Of a stretch of 51,112 bases of DNA, positions 26,173 to 33,970 are shown one piece after another (position 1 is the first letter of the stretch; the number at the start of each line of letters is the position of its first letter). Source of the DNA: Vallitalea sp. (GTDB taxonomy: Bacteria; Bacillota; Clostridia; Lachnospirales; Vallitaleaceae); the NCBI RefSeq assembly GCF_025211055.1, contig NZ_JAOARO010000055.1, forward strand, positions 1-51,112. The letters run 5' to 3'. The notes under the pieces are model-generated. The model had not been told where the DNA came from and did no database searches. It saw nothing but the letters and a program-made list of their open reading frames with translations. The translations under genes were made by a program, and so were the position numbers.

Positions 26173-27285
26173 ATGGAGAAAACAAGTAAAATCAGACATT
26201 TGTTTCCTGGGGGGAATACCACACAAGGATTTTTTTCATACTATGACAATATTCTAAGACAAGATGAAGCAACTAGAATTATCTGTCTAAAAGGAGGACC
26301 AGGAGTAGGTAAATCCACCTATATGAAGAGAATAGGCAAAGTCATGGAAGAAAAAAACTATGATATTGAATATCTGCACTGTTCATCAGATCCCGACTCA
26401 CTAGACGGAGTTTTTATACCAGCAATAAAATTTGCAATAATTGATGGAACATCACCACATGTAGTTGACCCTAAAAATCCTGGAGCAGTAGATGAGATTA
26501 TTCATCTAGGTGATTTCTGGAATGAAGATGGCATAGTAAAAAATAAAAAACAAATTCTAGATGTCAATGCTGCTGTAGGTAAATTATTCAAACGTACCTA
26601 TAGATATTTAGCAGCTGCAAAGAATCTATATACTGACATTGAGCTAATACACCAAGATGCAGTTAACGAAGCAGGAGTTTATATTGAAGCGCAAAAAATT
26701 ATCTCCAAGATATTAGGGAATATGAATGTATCAAAAAAAATTGGCAAAGTAAGAAAACTATTTGCCAGTGCCATAACACCAAAAGGATTTGTTCATCATC
26801 TGGATTCAGTTGTTGGTTGTAATGACAAAGTATATAGAATAATCGGGGAACCAGGTACTAATACATCAAAACTACTTGAACTTATTATAGAAGATGCTAT
26901 AAAAAAAGGGCTAGATGTTGAAGCTTTTTATTGCCCTATAAATCCTGAAAACAAAATTGAGCATTTAGTAATTAAAAAACTTGGTGTGGCATTTATAACA
27001 ACTAATGATTTCCATAATTTAGAAGTTGTTAATTCTCAGATAATAGATATGAATAAATATATTGATTATACTATATTAAATCAGTATTTTGACGTATTAC
27101 AATATGATTATAGAGTATTTAGAGAACTTTTGGAAACTGCAATAGCTACTATTAACGATGCAAAAAAATCTCATGATTATCTTGAAACTCTATATATTCC
27201 ACATATGGATTTTGACAAAGTAAAACAAAATGAGAATAAGACGCTAGAGAGAATATTAAAATATGCTGAAGAACTTAATGTTTAA
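26173..27285 (+). CDS. PRK06851-type P-loop ATPase with duplicated halves
   Basis: 370 residues, resembling the PRK06851 family of uncharacterised clostridial and bacillar ATPases. The first half has FPGGNTTQGFFSYYDNILR and the Walker A GGPGVGKSTYM near residue 41. The second half repeats the plan: ITPKGFVHHLDSVVG, then GEPGTNTSKLLELI near 226, where the P-loop Lys-Ser is replaced by Asn-Thr. The second nucleotide site is therefore probably inactive. The cellular role is not known to me. It is monocistronic, ending at a strong terminator. Confidence 0.82.
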   Translation: MEKTSKIRHLFPGGNTTQGFFSYYDNILRQDEATRIICLKGGPGVGKSTYMKRIGKVMEEKNYDIEYLHCSSDPDSLDGVFIPAIKFAIIDGTSPHVVDPKNPGAVDEIIHLGDFWNEDGIVKNKKQILDVNAAVGKLFKRTYRYLAAAKNLYTDIELIHQDAVNEAGVYIEAQKIISKILGNMNVSKKIGKVRKLFASAITPKGFVHHLDSVVGCNDKVYRIIGEPGTNTSKLLELIIEDAIKKGLDVEAFYCPINPENKIEHLVIKKLGVAFITTNDFHNLEVVNSQIIDMNKYIDYTILNQYFDVLQYDYRVFRELLETAIATINDAKKSHDYLETLYIPHMDFDKVKQNENKTLERILKYAEELNV

Positions 27286-27361
27286 CTAGCTTACCTGCAT
27301 AGGATATTGAAGTGGGATAGTTGAGTAATTAATATATATGCTTAATAATAATATAACATGA

Positions 27362-27409
27362 GGGGCTTTGCACTAGTAGATTTCATTTGCTAGTACAACA
27401 GCCCCTTTT
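27362..27409 (+). terminator. Terminator after the PRK06851-type gene
   Basis: GGGGCT (27362-27367) and AGCCCC (27400-27405) close a stem that also contains ACTAG/CTAGT, followed by TTTT. Confidence 0.85.
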
Positions 27410-27430
27410 AACATTAATTAGATCGTTTAG

Positions 27431-27976
27431 TTATAATGTTGGTGGGTAAATACCTACCATATCAGAATTATGAATATAGATATAGTCATTTGGTTGTGGA
27501 TCAAGAATCACTAGATGTACCATTCCATCTCGAGTAATTCCTTTAATATAGACATTAACCCTACCATAACCAGGAATATAAGTGTTGATAACCTTTCCAA
27601 TATTATCTTTAATAACTGGAGCAGGAATATACTTCAATGAAGGATCTTTTTTACCGCCCTTTTTAGGTCTTTTTCGATTACGTTCCCTTTCTCTTGGTGG
27701 ATAGGACTTAAATGCTGGTAATACTGACCATGGATCATATCCATAATCATCAGGCATCTGTTCATCAGGTTGATAGTTACAATTATTATAGTCAGATGGT
27801 TCTTGAGTTGGAGGAGCATTATTATAATTATTTGGTTTTTGAGGATTACTTTCGTAATAACTTTCCATGTAATTAGGGAAAACACTCCAAGGATTATATT
27901 GTTGTTGATTAGGATTTTTATCTAATTTGTAATGTTTTTTCTCTTCTGTCTTGATATAAGGACTCACATAAATCAC
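27431..27976 (-). CDS. Asn/Pro/Tyr-rich protein with two PWSV motifs, unknown function
   Basis: 181 residues, not recognised. The first 80 are low-complexity (Asn, Pro, Gln, Tyr) with two related blocks, YNPWSVFPNYM and YDPWSVLPAFK. A basic patch (RERERNRKRPKKGGKK) follows. The last 75 form a compact beta-rich segment (VINTYIPGYGRVNVYIKGIT, VHLVILDPQPNDYIYIHNSD). There is no signal peptide or membrane helix. The composition recalls clostridial spore-coat or spore-surface proteins, which is only a suggestion. AGGAGGTGA stands before the start codon on this strand. Confidence 0.75.
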   Translation of the reverse strand: MIYVSPYIKTEEKKHYKLDKNPNQQQYNPWSVFPNYMESYYESNPQKPNNYNNAPPTQEPSDYNNCNYQPDEQMPDDYGYDPWSVLPAFKSYPPRERERNRKRPKKGGKKDPSLKYIPAPVIKDNIGKVINTYIPGYGRVNVYIKGITRDGMVHLVILDPQPNDYIYIHNSDMVGIYPPTL

Positions 27977-28139
27977 CTCCTATATTATATTATGGAAAAG
28001 CTAATTATTTTGGGATAAGTAATTGAAATATACAAGAATAAATGAAATGATTTATGTAATAATGTAAAAATTAATGGTTAAAATACTTATGTAACTATTT
28101 AATTCAACAAAGAATAAGTTTATGGATAGGAGTAATATC

Positions 28140-28301
28140 ATGCATAAAAATGAAGAAAACTACAAGAATAAGAACAATAATTATAATACTGATATTCCTG
28201 ATTATAGTTCTAAGTTAGATAATTCCAACACCCCTTATCCAAATCCTCAAGATGATTATGATGAATTTGCAAAAGAGTTGAATCCAGATGATTTTGAATA
28301 A
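28140..28301 (+). CDS. Small Asn/Asp-rich protein, unknown function
   Basis: 53 residues (MHKNEENYKNKNNNYNTDIP...), hydrophilic and probably disordered, ending in the acidic DEFAKELNPDDFE. AGGAG at 28128-28132 is well placed 7 bases before ATG 28140, and a strong terminator follows 10 bases after the stop. The gene therefore looks real despite its size. The style resembles small sporulation-associated proteins, by composition only. Confidence 0.65.
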   Translation: MHKNEENYKNKNNNYNTDIPDYSSKLDNSNTPYPNPQDDYDEFAKELNPDDFE

Positions 28302-28310
28302 GTAAGAAGA

Positions 28311-28384
28311 AAGTGGCTGACTCATAAAATGTAAATCTTACTAGAAGATTTCATACGTGTATTATGAGAAAGCCACTTTTTTTG
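28311..28384 (+). terminator. Terminator after the small Asn/Asp-rich gene
   Basis: AAGTGGCT (28311-28318) pairs with AGCCACTT (28371-28378) and CTCATAA with TTATGAG, followed by T7. It also faces the convergent DUF1540 gene. Confidence 0.85.
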
Positions 28385-28398
28385 TTTAACTAATAAAA

Positions 28399-28587
28399 TT
28401 ATCTAGCTTCAAAACTACCACAATCTGTAATTTCTTGTGTTTTTACTGAATTAGTTAAATTATCCAAATTAGAAATACTGGAATTAACTACTTTGATGTG
28501 ATCAAGTGAACAATAATCATTATCTGTATGATATTTACATTCACCTACTGTACATCCTATGCTAGCGTTATAATTACCTGATTGCAT
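28399..28587 (-). CDS. DUF1540 domain-containing protein
   Basis: 62 residues. The DUF1540 pattern is evident: IGCTVGECKYHTDNDYCSLD followed by TDCGSFE at the C-terminus. The conserved Cys and His residues probably bind a metal ion. DUF1540 proteins are small and common in spore-forming Clostridia; their role is not established. The start MQSGNYN is chosen because GAGAGGAGT precedes it at good distance. The frame also opens further upstream at 28605. Confidence 0.88.
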   Translation of the reverse strand: MQSGNYNASIGCTVGECKYHTDNDYCSLDHIKVVNSSISNLDNLTNSVKTQEITDCGSFEAR

Positions 28588-28789
28588 CAAAAAGACTCCT
28601 CTCATGTTACATTAATATAGAAAAAGCTAATGGTTAATACACAAATATCTATAATGACTATCATATCATTTTAACTGCTTATCATCTTATGTATTAACCA
28701 TAATATTAATTTCTCCTAAAAATAATGTATTATGCATGAAGTATAGTGAAAAGATAAAGTAATATTGGGAAAAAATGGTTATAATAATT

Positions 28790-28829
28790 GTCATAAATTA
28801 AAAGCCTCTAGCTATTTACAGCTAAAGGC
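28790..28829 (-). terminator. Terminator of the degV gene
   Basis: Read on the minus strand, GCCTTTAGCT pairs with AGCTAGAGGC, followed by TTTTAATTT. Confidence 0.75.
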
Positions 28830-28841
28830 ATAAAATGTATA

Positions 28842-29699
28842 TTAATCTAATTTGTTTAGAAAGAATATTGACAAAGTACCTGGACCTGAATGAGCACCAA
28901 TAGCACAACCAACATCTCTAATTACAAATTCCTTAATTCCAAACTTTTCTTCTAATTTAGCTTTCACTTTCAAAGCTGTTTCCATATCATCAGCATGATT
29001 AATAGCAACGATTTGTTCCCCTAATCTATCACCACGTTCTTCAACAATATCAATCATTCTGTTAATAGATTTTTTTCTGCCTCTAACTTTTTCAACAGGT
29101 ATTAGTTTTCCATCTTCTACATCTAAAATAGGCTTGATATGAAGAACTGATCCAATTACCGCAGCAGTTTTAGAAACACGTCCACCTCTATATAGATATT
29201 CTAAATCATCAACAGTAAATATATGTTCCATATGTTTCTTGCAGTGAAGTATCCTATCTATAACTTTTTCTTTTGAAGCACCATCTTCAGCAGTTAAAGC
29301 ACTCAAATAAACTATTAGACCAAAACCAAGAGAAGCAGCCTTTGAATCAATAACAGTTAAATCAAAATCCGGATATTCCTCTTTAATATCTTGTTCAACA
29401 ATCTTAGCTGTTTGATATGTACCTGATAATTCGGAAGAGAAAGATATATAAATACATGGCTTGTCACAATCCACATATTTCCTAAACATTGTATCAATAC
29501 TTTCATATGTTGCCTGAGCAGTTTTTGCTATACCGCCCTCACGCATATATTTAAATAGGTCTGCTGGTTTAACATCTACATTATCTTTATACTCTTTATC
29601 ATTCATATAAACAATCAATGGTAAAACGTCTATATCATATTTACTAATTATATCATCAGGTAGATCACAGGCGCTGTCTGTTATTATTTTTACATTCAT
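28842..29699 (-). CDS. DegV family protein (fatty-acid-binding, FakB-like)
   Basis: 285 residues. DegV/FakB proteins bind a fatty acid and present it to the kinase FakA. Family marks are IITDSACDLPDDI at the N-terminus, GGIAKTAQATYESIDTMFR (usually TSQPS-like), FSSELSGTYQTA (phosphate-binding SSxLSGT), DSKAASLGFG, and the C-terminal GCAIGAHSGPGTLSIFF with the conserved His-x-GPG. A fakA homologue is not seen nearby. It has its own terminator and is monocistronic. GGAGGGAT precedes the start on this strand. Confidence 0.95.
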   Translation of the reverse strand: MNVKIITDSACDLPDDIISKYDIDVLPLIVYMNDKEYKDNVDVKPADLFKYMREGGIAKTAQATYESIDTMFRKYVDCDKPCIYISFSSELSGTYQTAKIVEQDIKEEYPDFDLTVIDSKAASLGFGLIVYLSALTAEDGASKEKVIDRILHCKKHMEHIFTVDDLEYLYRGGRVSKTAAVIGSVLHIKPILDVEDGKLIPVEKVRGRKKSINRMIDIVEERGDRLGEQIVAINHADDMETALKVKAKLEEKFGIKEFVIRDVGCAIGAHSGPGTLSIFFLNKLD

Positions 29700-29812
29700 T
29701 TAGTATCCCTCCTTAGATAGTTATAACTATATTGTACACTAATTTCTAATTTTATACTATGTTTTTTACCGATTTTTATGGTATATACCAATAATACTTA
29801 TCACATACTTAA

Positions 29813-29972
29813 ACAAAGGTATTAACTCGCAACAGAGTCCCAATACACAAAGATACCATATAAAATGATAAGAACGACTATTACAGGTTGTTGCAACATC
29901 TTAATCAGATAAAAGCAACAAATGTAATAAGAGTGATTATCATTTTATATGGTATCAACATACTACCTTTGT
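29813..29972. repeat. Long nested palindrome (160 bases)
   Basis: Three concentric pairs: ACAAAGGTA (29813-29821) with TACCTTTGT (29964-29972); a perfect 20-base pair at 29852-29871 and 29937-29956 (GATACCATATAAAATGATAA and its complement); and TATTACAGGTTGTTGC (29879-29894) with GCAACAAATGTAATA (29915-29929). The whole can fold as one long hairpin. It may be a non-coding mobile repeat or an RNA element between degV and the ExbD-like gene. Confidence 0.7.
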
Positions 29973-29987
29973 CTTATTCTACACAAA

Positions 29988-30389
29988 CTAATTATTATTA
30001 ATAACACTAGAAGTAATAACCTTAAAACTTCCCTCATTCAAATAATTCTCTATTCTACTAAAAGTCTCATTATAAGCCCCATTATCCATCAAATTAATTG
30101 TACACTTATTAGAATCCAACTTTGATAACTCAGACTCTAGATCCTGCATACTCATAGACTTATCATTTAAAGTAATCTCATCATCCTTAACTACAATATT
30201 AAAATATTTACTATCCTTATCTTTACTAGCTTTATTTGATTGTGCAGAATTAGAAGATTTATTCAAATCTATTTTAAAATTAAACCAATCAAAACCAAAA
30301 TTATCAGCTCCTAAAAACACAAGCAACCCAAGAACAATAATTGTTAAAAAAACTTTACCTTTTCTACTTTTTTTCCTATATCTTGACAT
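29988..30389 (-). CDS. Membrane-anchored ExbD-like domain protein
   Basis: 133 residues. A basic N-terminus (MSRYRKKSRKGKV) leads into one helix (FLTIIVLGLLVFLGA), then a Ser/Asn/Lys-rich linker. The terminal domain FNIVVKDDEITLNDKSMSMQ...INLMDNGAYNETFSRIENYL has the strand-helix pattern of ExbD/TolR periplasmic domains. It is the third gene of a minus-strand operon with ExbB- and ExbD-like proteins. The start 30389 is preferred to 30395 for AGGAG spacing. The function is unknown; it is probably part of an ion-driven membrane motor complex. Confidence 0.65.
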   Translation of the reverse strand: MSRYRKKSRKGKVFLTIIVLGLLVFLGADNFGFDWFNFKIDLNKSSNSAQSNKASKDKDSKYFNIVVKDDEITLNDKSMSMQDLESELSKLDSNKCTINLMDNGAYNETFSRIENYLNEGSFKVITSSVINNN

Positions 30390-30403
30390 CTTCATTTCTC
30401 CTT

Positions 30404-31156
30404 TTATCTACCTATCGGTAAGACATATTTTGTTTTGAAAATCTTATCTGTTCCATGTTTTTGTTGAATATCTTTTATAGCATCCCATAATAGATTAAAG
30501 GCATATCTATAAACGTGATCCTCTTCACTTAATGTAATCAATATGAAAGTATAACCACCTTCTCTATCATCAATAACTCTTTCAATAAGATCTTTTATCT
30601 GTTCTTTTTTATTATTTCTACCGTCTTTGGAATCTATTTCTTCCAACGTAATATAAGTACTCATATCTTGCTCATTGATAAACAATTTATTTTGTGTTGA
30701 TTTTAATTTTATATCAATAAAAAAATACTTTTTAGATATAGTTTCATACTTGTGCAGCTGTTTTAAGATTGAATCATCATCAATTAACTTACGGGTGTCT
30801 TTGCTATCAGCAATATCTTCTAGAACTTCTTCATTATCAGAAAACCATCTAGTAAGATTCTCTGATACGTTAAGTAATGTATCTCTTTCATTAGCTATAT
30901 CAAAAGACATTTCATCAATGTTATTATTAAGATTATCAACTTCTTTTTGCAAATCTAAAATAATATTTTTTAAATCTGCTATTTGTTTATTTTTTTCAGC
31001 TATTGTAGATTGTAATTCGTTGTTTAACTCTTGTTCACCATTAAGCTTGTTATCTTTTTCTGAACTAGCGGCATTTATATTTAACATAAATGCAAAAAGC
31101 AATATTAAAACAACATCAAGTAATGGTGTTAGATCAAGAAATATTTTTTGTTTCAT
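30404..31156 (-). CDS. ExbD/MotB-like protein with coiled coil
   Basis: 250 residues. The single N-terminal helix KIFLDLTPLLDVVLILLFAF carries the conserved Asp of ExbD/TolR proton-channel partners (LTPLLDVV). A long coiled coil follows (about residues 35-110, ELQSTIAEKNKQIADLKNII and onward), then a mixed alpha/beta extracytoplasmic region. ExbD proteins convert ion flow through ExbB into mechanical work; the target here is unknown. The start 31156 fits AAAGGTGA better than upstream 31186. It overlaps the ExbB-like gene by 23 bases. Confidence 0.78.
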   Translation of the reverse strand: MKQKIFLDLTPLLDVVLILLFAFMLNINAASSEKDNKLNGEQELNNELQSTIAEKNKQIADLKNIILDLQKEVDNLNNNIDEMSFDIANERDTLLNVSENLTRWFSDNEEVLEDIADSKDTRKLIDDDSILKQLHKYETISKKYFFIDIKLKSTQNKLFINEQDMSTYITLEEIDSKDGRNNKKEQIKDLIERVIDDREGGYTFILITLSEEDHVYRYAFNLLWDAIKDIQQKHGTDKIFKTKYVLPIGR

Positions 31157-31670
31157 AATTATCACCTTTACTTGTATATCTATCAATTCTACTAATCAAT
31201 AGATTGAAATTATCATCATTAAAAGCTATTTTGGGTGAAACTGTTCCATCAATGGCTTTAAAAATTATAGCACATACTAGTCCCCAGAAAGTCGAAGTTA
31301 AAGCCGTAGTGAAATTTAACATAATTGTATCACTATTAAATGAAACAAGCCTAAGCAAAGAGATTATGGTTCCCAGTATACCCATAAGTGGGAAAATAGT
31401 TGTTATTGAAACAAATACGTGATAGCACTTTGTTTCTTTTTCTTTTAGTTTACGTAATAAGTGTAGATCTAATTCAGAATTATTATTCTGCCTAATTGAA
31501 TTAATTATCTTTTCTATGGGAAGATAGATAGTTGGCTGCAAAGAATGTTCTAATTCAGCATTAGATTTTTTTAATCTAGGTAAAATATAAAATAGATTAA
31601 CAATGGCTAAAATAATAATTAACCCATCATAGCCAAGTAAGTTTTTAAAGATTATTACAAAAAACTGCAT
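31134..31670 (-). CDS. MotA/TolQ/ExbB-family proton channel protein
   Basis: 178 residues. Helix 1 is near the N-terminus (YDGLIIILAIVNLFYIL). The channel helices are VFVSITTIFPLMGILGTIIS and TIMLNFTTALTSTFWGLVCA, with the Pro, Gly and Thr residues that mark TolQ/ExbB pores (PLMGILGTI). It is shorter than classic ExbB, lacking a large cytoplasmic loop. As first gene of the three-gene operon it supplies the ion channel for the two ExbD-like partners. A Gram-positive has no outer membrane for a Ton system to energise, so the role must differ. Confidence 0.82.
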   Translation of the reverse strand: MQFFVIIFKNLLGYDGLIIILAIVNLFYILPRLKKSNAELEHSLQPTIYLPIEKIINSIRQNNNSELDLHLLRKLKEKETKCYHVFVSITTIFPLMGILGTIISLLRLVSFNSDTIMLNFTTALTSTFWGLVCAIIFKAIDGTVSPKIAFNDDNFNLLISRIDRYTSKGDNYETKNIS

Positions 31671-31907
31671 AGGTTACCCCCTAAAATTATGTTTGCGCAA
31701 TATTGTTGCTAACCAAATTATACCATAAAATGAGTTATTGCGTAAAAAAAAATAATTTGTCACCAATAGTTTATTAAATGAATATATTAAAAAAACTAGA
31801 CAATATGGAAAGAGTGTAGTAAAGTACTAATGAAAAGGTAAAAATATAAATTAACTAATTAAATTAAGTGAATGATAATAAGTTAAAAATAAACTTAACT
31901 TGGAAAG

Positions 31908-32027
31908 GAGATGGTAGCATGGATGCAGGACCTGGGTGCAGTTATCATAATAAAACTAAATATTATCTACCATCTCAAACCTACGAGTACTAACACCATT
32001 TGGCTCTTTGTGTTTCGTTTATGGTAG
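31908..32027 (+). promoter_or_regulatory. Candidate RNA switch in the mgtE leader
   Basis: GAGATGGTAG (31908-31917), which includes part of the ribosome site of the short leader ORF, is perfectly complementary to CTACCATCTC (31967-31976). The core CTACCAT can alternatively pair with a second ATGGTAG at 32021-32027. The two pairings exclude each other. No M-box consensus (GGTGAGGCTCC) is found, so this is not the usual magnesium riboswitch. Confidence 0.5.
31919..31993 (+). CDS. Short leader ORF (24 aa) upstream of mgtE
   Basis: MDAGPGCSYHNKTKYYLPSQ followed by TYEY. AAAGGAG at 31904-31910 sits 8 bases before ATG 31919, better than chance would give. The ORF spans the middle strand of the alternative hairpins described for this leader, so ribosome progress could decide which forms. 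It may be a leader peptide controlling mgtE or a small independent protein. No relative is known to me. Confidence 0.45.
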   Translation: MDAGPGCSYHNKTKYYLPSQTYEY

Positions 32028-32049
32028 AATACATAAAGGGAGGATATAT

Positions 32050-33378
32050 ATGGATTTAAAAACACTAAGAGAGCTATTAAAGGAAAAACAATTAACTAAG
32101 ATTAGAAATGAGTTATCAGTCCTCCAAGAGGCTGACATAGCTGAATTGCTTGAAGATATAGAGATAAAGGAATCATTATTAATTTTTCGCTTACTCCCAA
32201 AAGAAATTGCAGCAGAAGTCTTTTCTTTTTTTGATGTTGAGAGACAATCAGAAATTTCCTCTTTAGTTAGTGATAAGGAACTTGCAGATATAATTAATGA
32301 ATTGAATTTTGATGATAAGATAGATTTAATTGAAGAAGTACCTGCTAACTTAGTTAACAGGATATTACAACACTCTACAGTTGTTGAACGTAGGCTTATT
32401 AATGAATTTTTGAATTATCCAGAAGATTCAGCTGGTAGTTTGATGACTATAGAATTCGTAGGTCTGAATAAAGAAATGACAGTTAATGAGGCTATGGATA
32501 AAATTAGACGTATTGGTCTTGACAAAGAGACTATTTATACAAGTTATGTAACAGGTTCAAAAAGAACTCTTGAAGGAATAATATCTCTAAAAGACCTAGT
32601 GCTTAGTGACAAAGAAACAGTTATATCTAACATTATGGAGACAGGGTTCATATCTGTTAATACCCATGCTGATCAAGAGTACATTGCAGAAGTATTTAAA
32701 AAATACAATTTCTTATCATTACCAGTAGTTGATAATGAAAATAGATTAGTTGGTATTATCACCATTGATGATATCGTGGATGTTATTGAAGAAGAAACAA
32801 CTGAGGACTTTCAACGTATGGCAGCTATTGAACCTACAGAAATAGAATATCTTGATGCATCTGTATTAGTGTTAGCGAAAAAAAGATTACCGTGGTTAAT
32901 AGTACTTATGTTTTCGGCTTATTTAACTGAAATGGTAATGAATTATAATAATAGTCTGATTATACAGTTTGCATTAGCGATATATACTCCTATGCTTATG
33001 TCTACAGGAGGTAATGCAGGTGCTCAATCAGCAACTTTAGTGATACGTAGTATAACCTTGGGAGAAATAAAATTCATGGATTTCTTTCGTGTATTATGGA
33101 AAGAAATAAGAGTAGGGTTAATGGTTGGTACTACACTTGGTATAATGAATTGTATTAGAATATATCTTACTGATGGTGAAGTATCAAAAGCAATAATGGT
33201 AGGGTTAACATTAATATGTACTACTACATTTGCAGCTATCATTGGTGGAACACTTCCAATAGTAGCCAAGAAATTACGACTTGACCCAGCAATAATGGCA
33301 AGTCCAATGATTACTACTATTGTAGATGTGACAACATTACTAATATTTTTTAGAGTTGCATCACTTATTTTGTCATAG
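32050..33378 (+). CDS. mgtE: Magnesium transporter MgtE
   Basis: 442 residues with the full MgtE plan. An N-terminal helical domain (ELLEDIEIKESLLIFRLLPK...) is followed by two CBS domains (about 135-255; PEDSAGSLMTIEFV and LVGIITIDDIVDVIEEE) that sense magnesium, a connecting helix, and a five-helix channel domain containing the pore segment TPMLMSTGGNAGAQSATLVI and the end MASPMITTIVDVTTLLIFF. It imports Mg2+ and closes when CBS sites fill. GGGAGG at 32039-32044 sets the start. The upstream ATG at 32008 is unlikely. Confidence 0.97.
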   Translation: MDLKTLRELLKEKQLTKIRNELSVLQEADIAELLEDIEIKESLLIFRLLPKEIAAEVFSFFDVERQSEISSLVSDKELADIINELNFDDKIDLIEEVPANLVNRILQHSTVVERRLINEFLNYPEDSAGSLMTIEFVGLNKEMTVNEAMDKIRRIGLDKETIYTSYVTGSKRTLEGIISLKDLVLSDKETVISNIMETGFISVNTHADQEYIAEVFKKYNFLSLPVVDNENRLVGIITIDDIVDVIEEETTEDFQRMAAIEPTEIEYLDASVLVLAKKRLPWLIVLMFSAYLTEMVMNYNNSLIIQFALAIYTPMLMSTGGNAGAQSATLVIRSITLGEIKFMDFFRVLWKEIRVGLMVGTTLGIMNCIRIYLTDGEVSKAIMVGLTLICTTTFAAIIGGTLPIVAKKLRLDPAIMASPMITTIVDVTTLLIFFRVASLILS

Positions 33379-33970
33379 AATTATTTGCATTATTATATGT
33401 GTTTATGATAAAATAACTTGAATATCAAATATAGAATATTCCTAAGGTAGAAATAATTATTAATAATTAATAACATAAAATAAATAAGGAGGAATTAGCA
33501 TCATTCAAATAAAAAAATAAAAAATATACCATAAAAAACATTGGTTTGCTTTTATATGGTATAATATATATAATGTATAAAATTGTTTAATAAAGTATAA
33601 AAAACAACAGATATACTAATATAGGCTATATAGACTATTAACATTGCTAAGACTAAGACATTATATTGAATACATTATTTATACAAAATAAGTTCAATAT
33701 AAGCATATCCAATTTATATTTCATATGACTTATCATTATTAATCCCAATATAAAATGTGTTTATATATTAAATAATTAGATAATAATTAATTTAATTAAT
33801 ATTATGTTGTAAATAATCATCATGGGACAAACTTTGGTATATATTGGTATATATTTATATTGGAAAATTTTTATTAATAACTTAAGTTTAACTAATATAA
33901 CATATTTGATATAATATTTACATAGTTTCGGTTGGAGTAATAATTAATTAAATACGGAAGGGGTGCTCTA
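33379..33970. other. Long AT-rich intergenic region upstream of rho
   Basis: No gene of credible length. TAAGGAGGAATTAG at 33485-33498 is a strong ribosome-site look-alike with no start codon or frame behind it. Just after it, ATACCATAAAA faces TTTTATATGGTAT (33547-33559), the same end sequence as in the palindrome at 29813-29972. A TATAAT at 33908-33913 may be the -10 of rho. AAGGGGTG before 33971 is the rho ribosome site. Confidence 0.5.

Noticed and set aside
31908..32049. M-box magnesium riboswitch before mgtE
   Set aside because: The conserved M-box elements (such as GGTGAGGCTCC) are absent. The hairpins present involve a short ORF instead.
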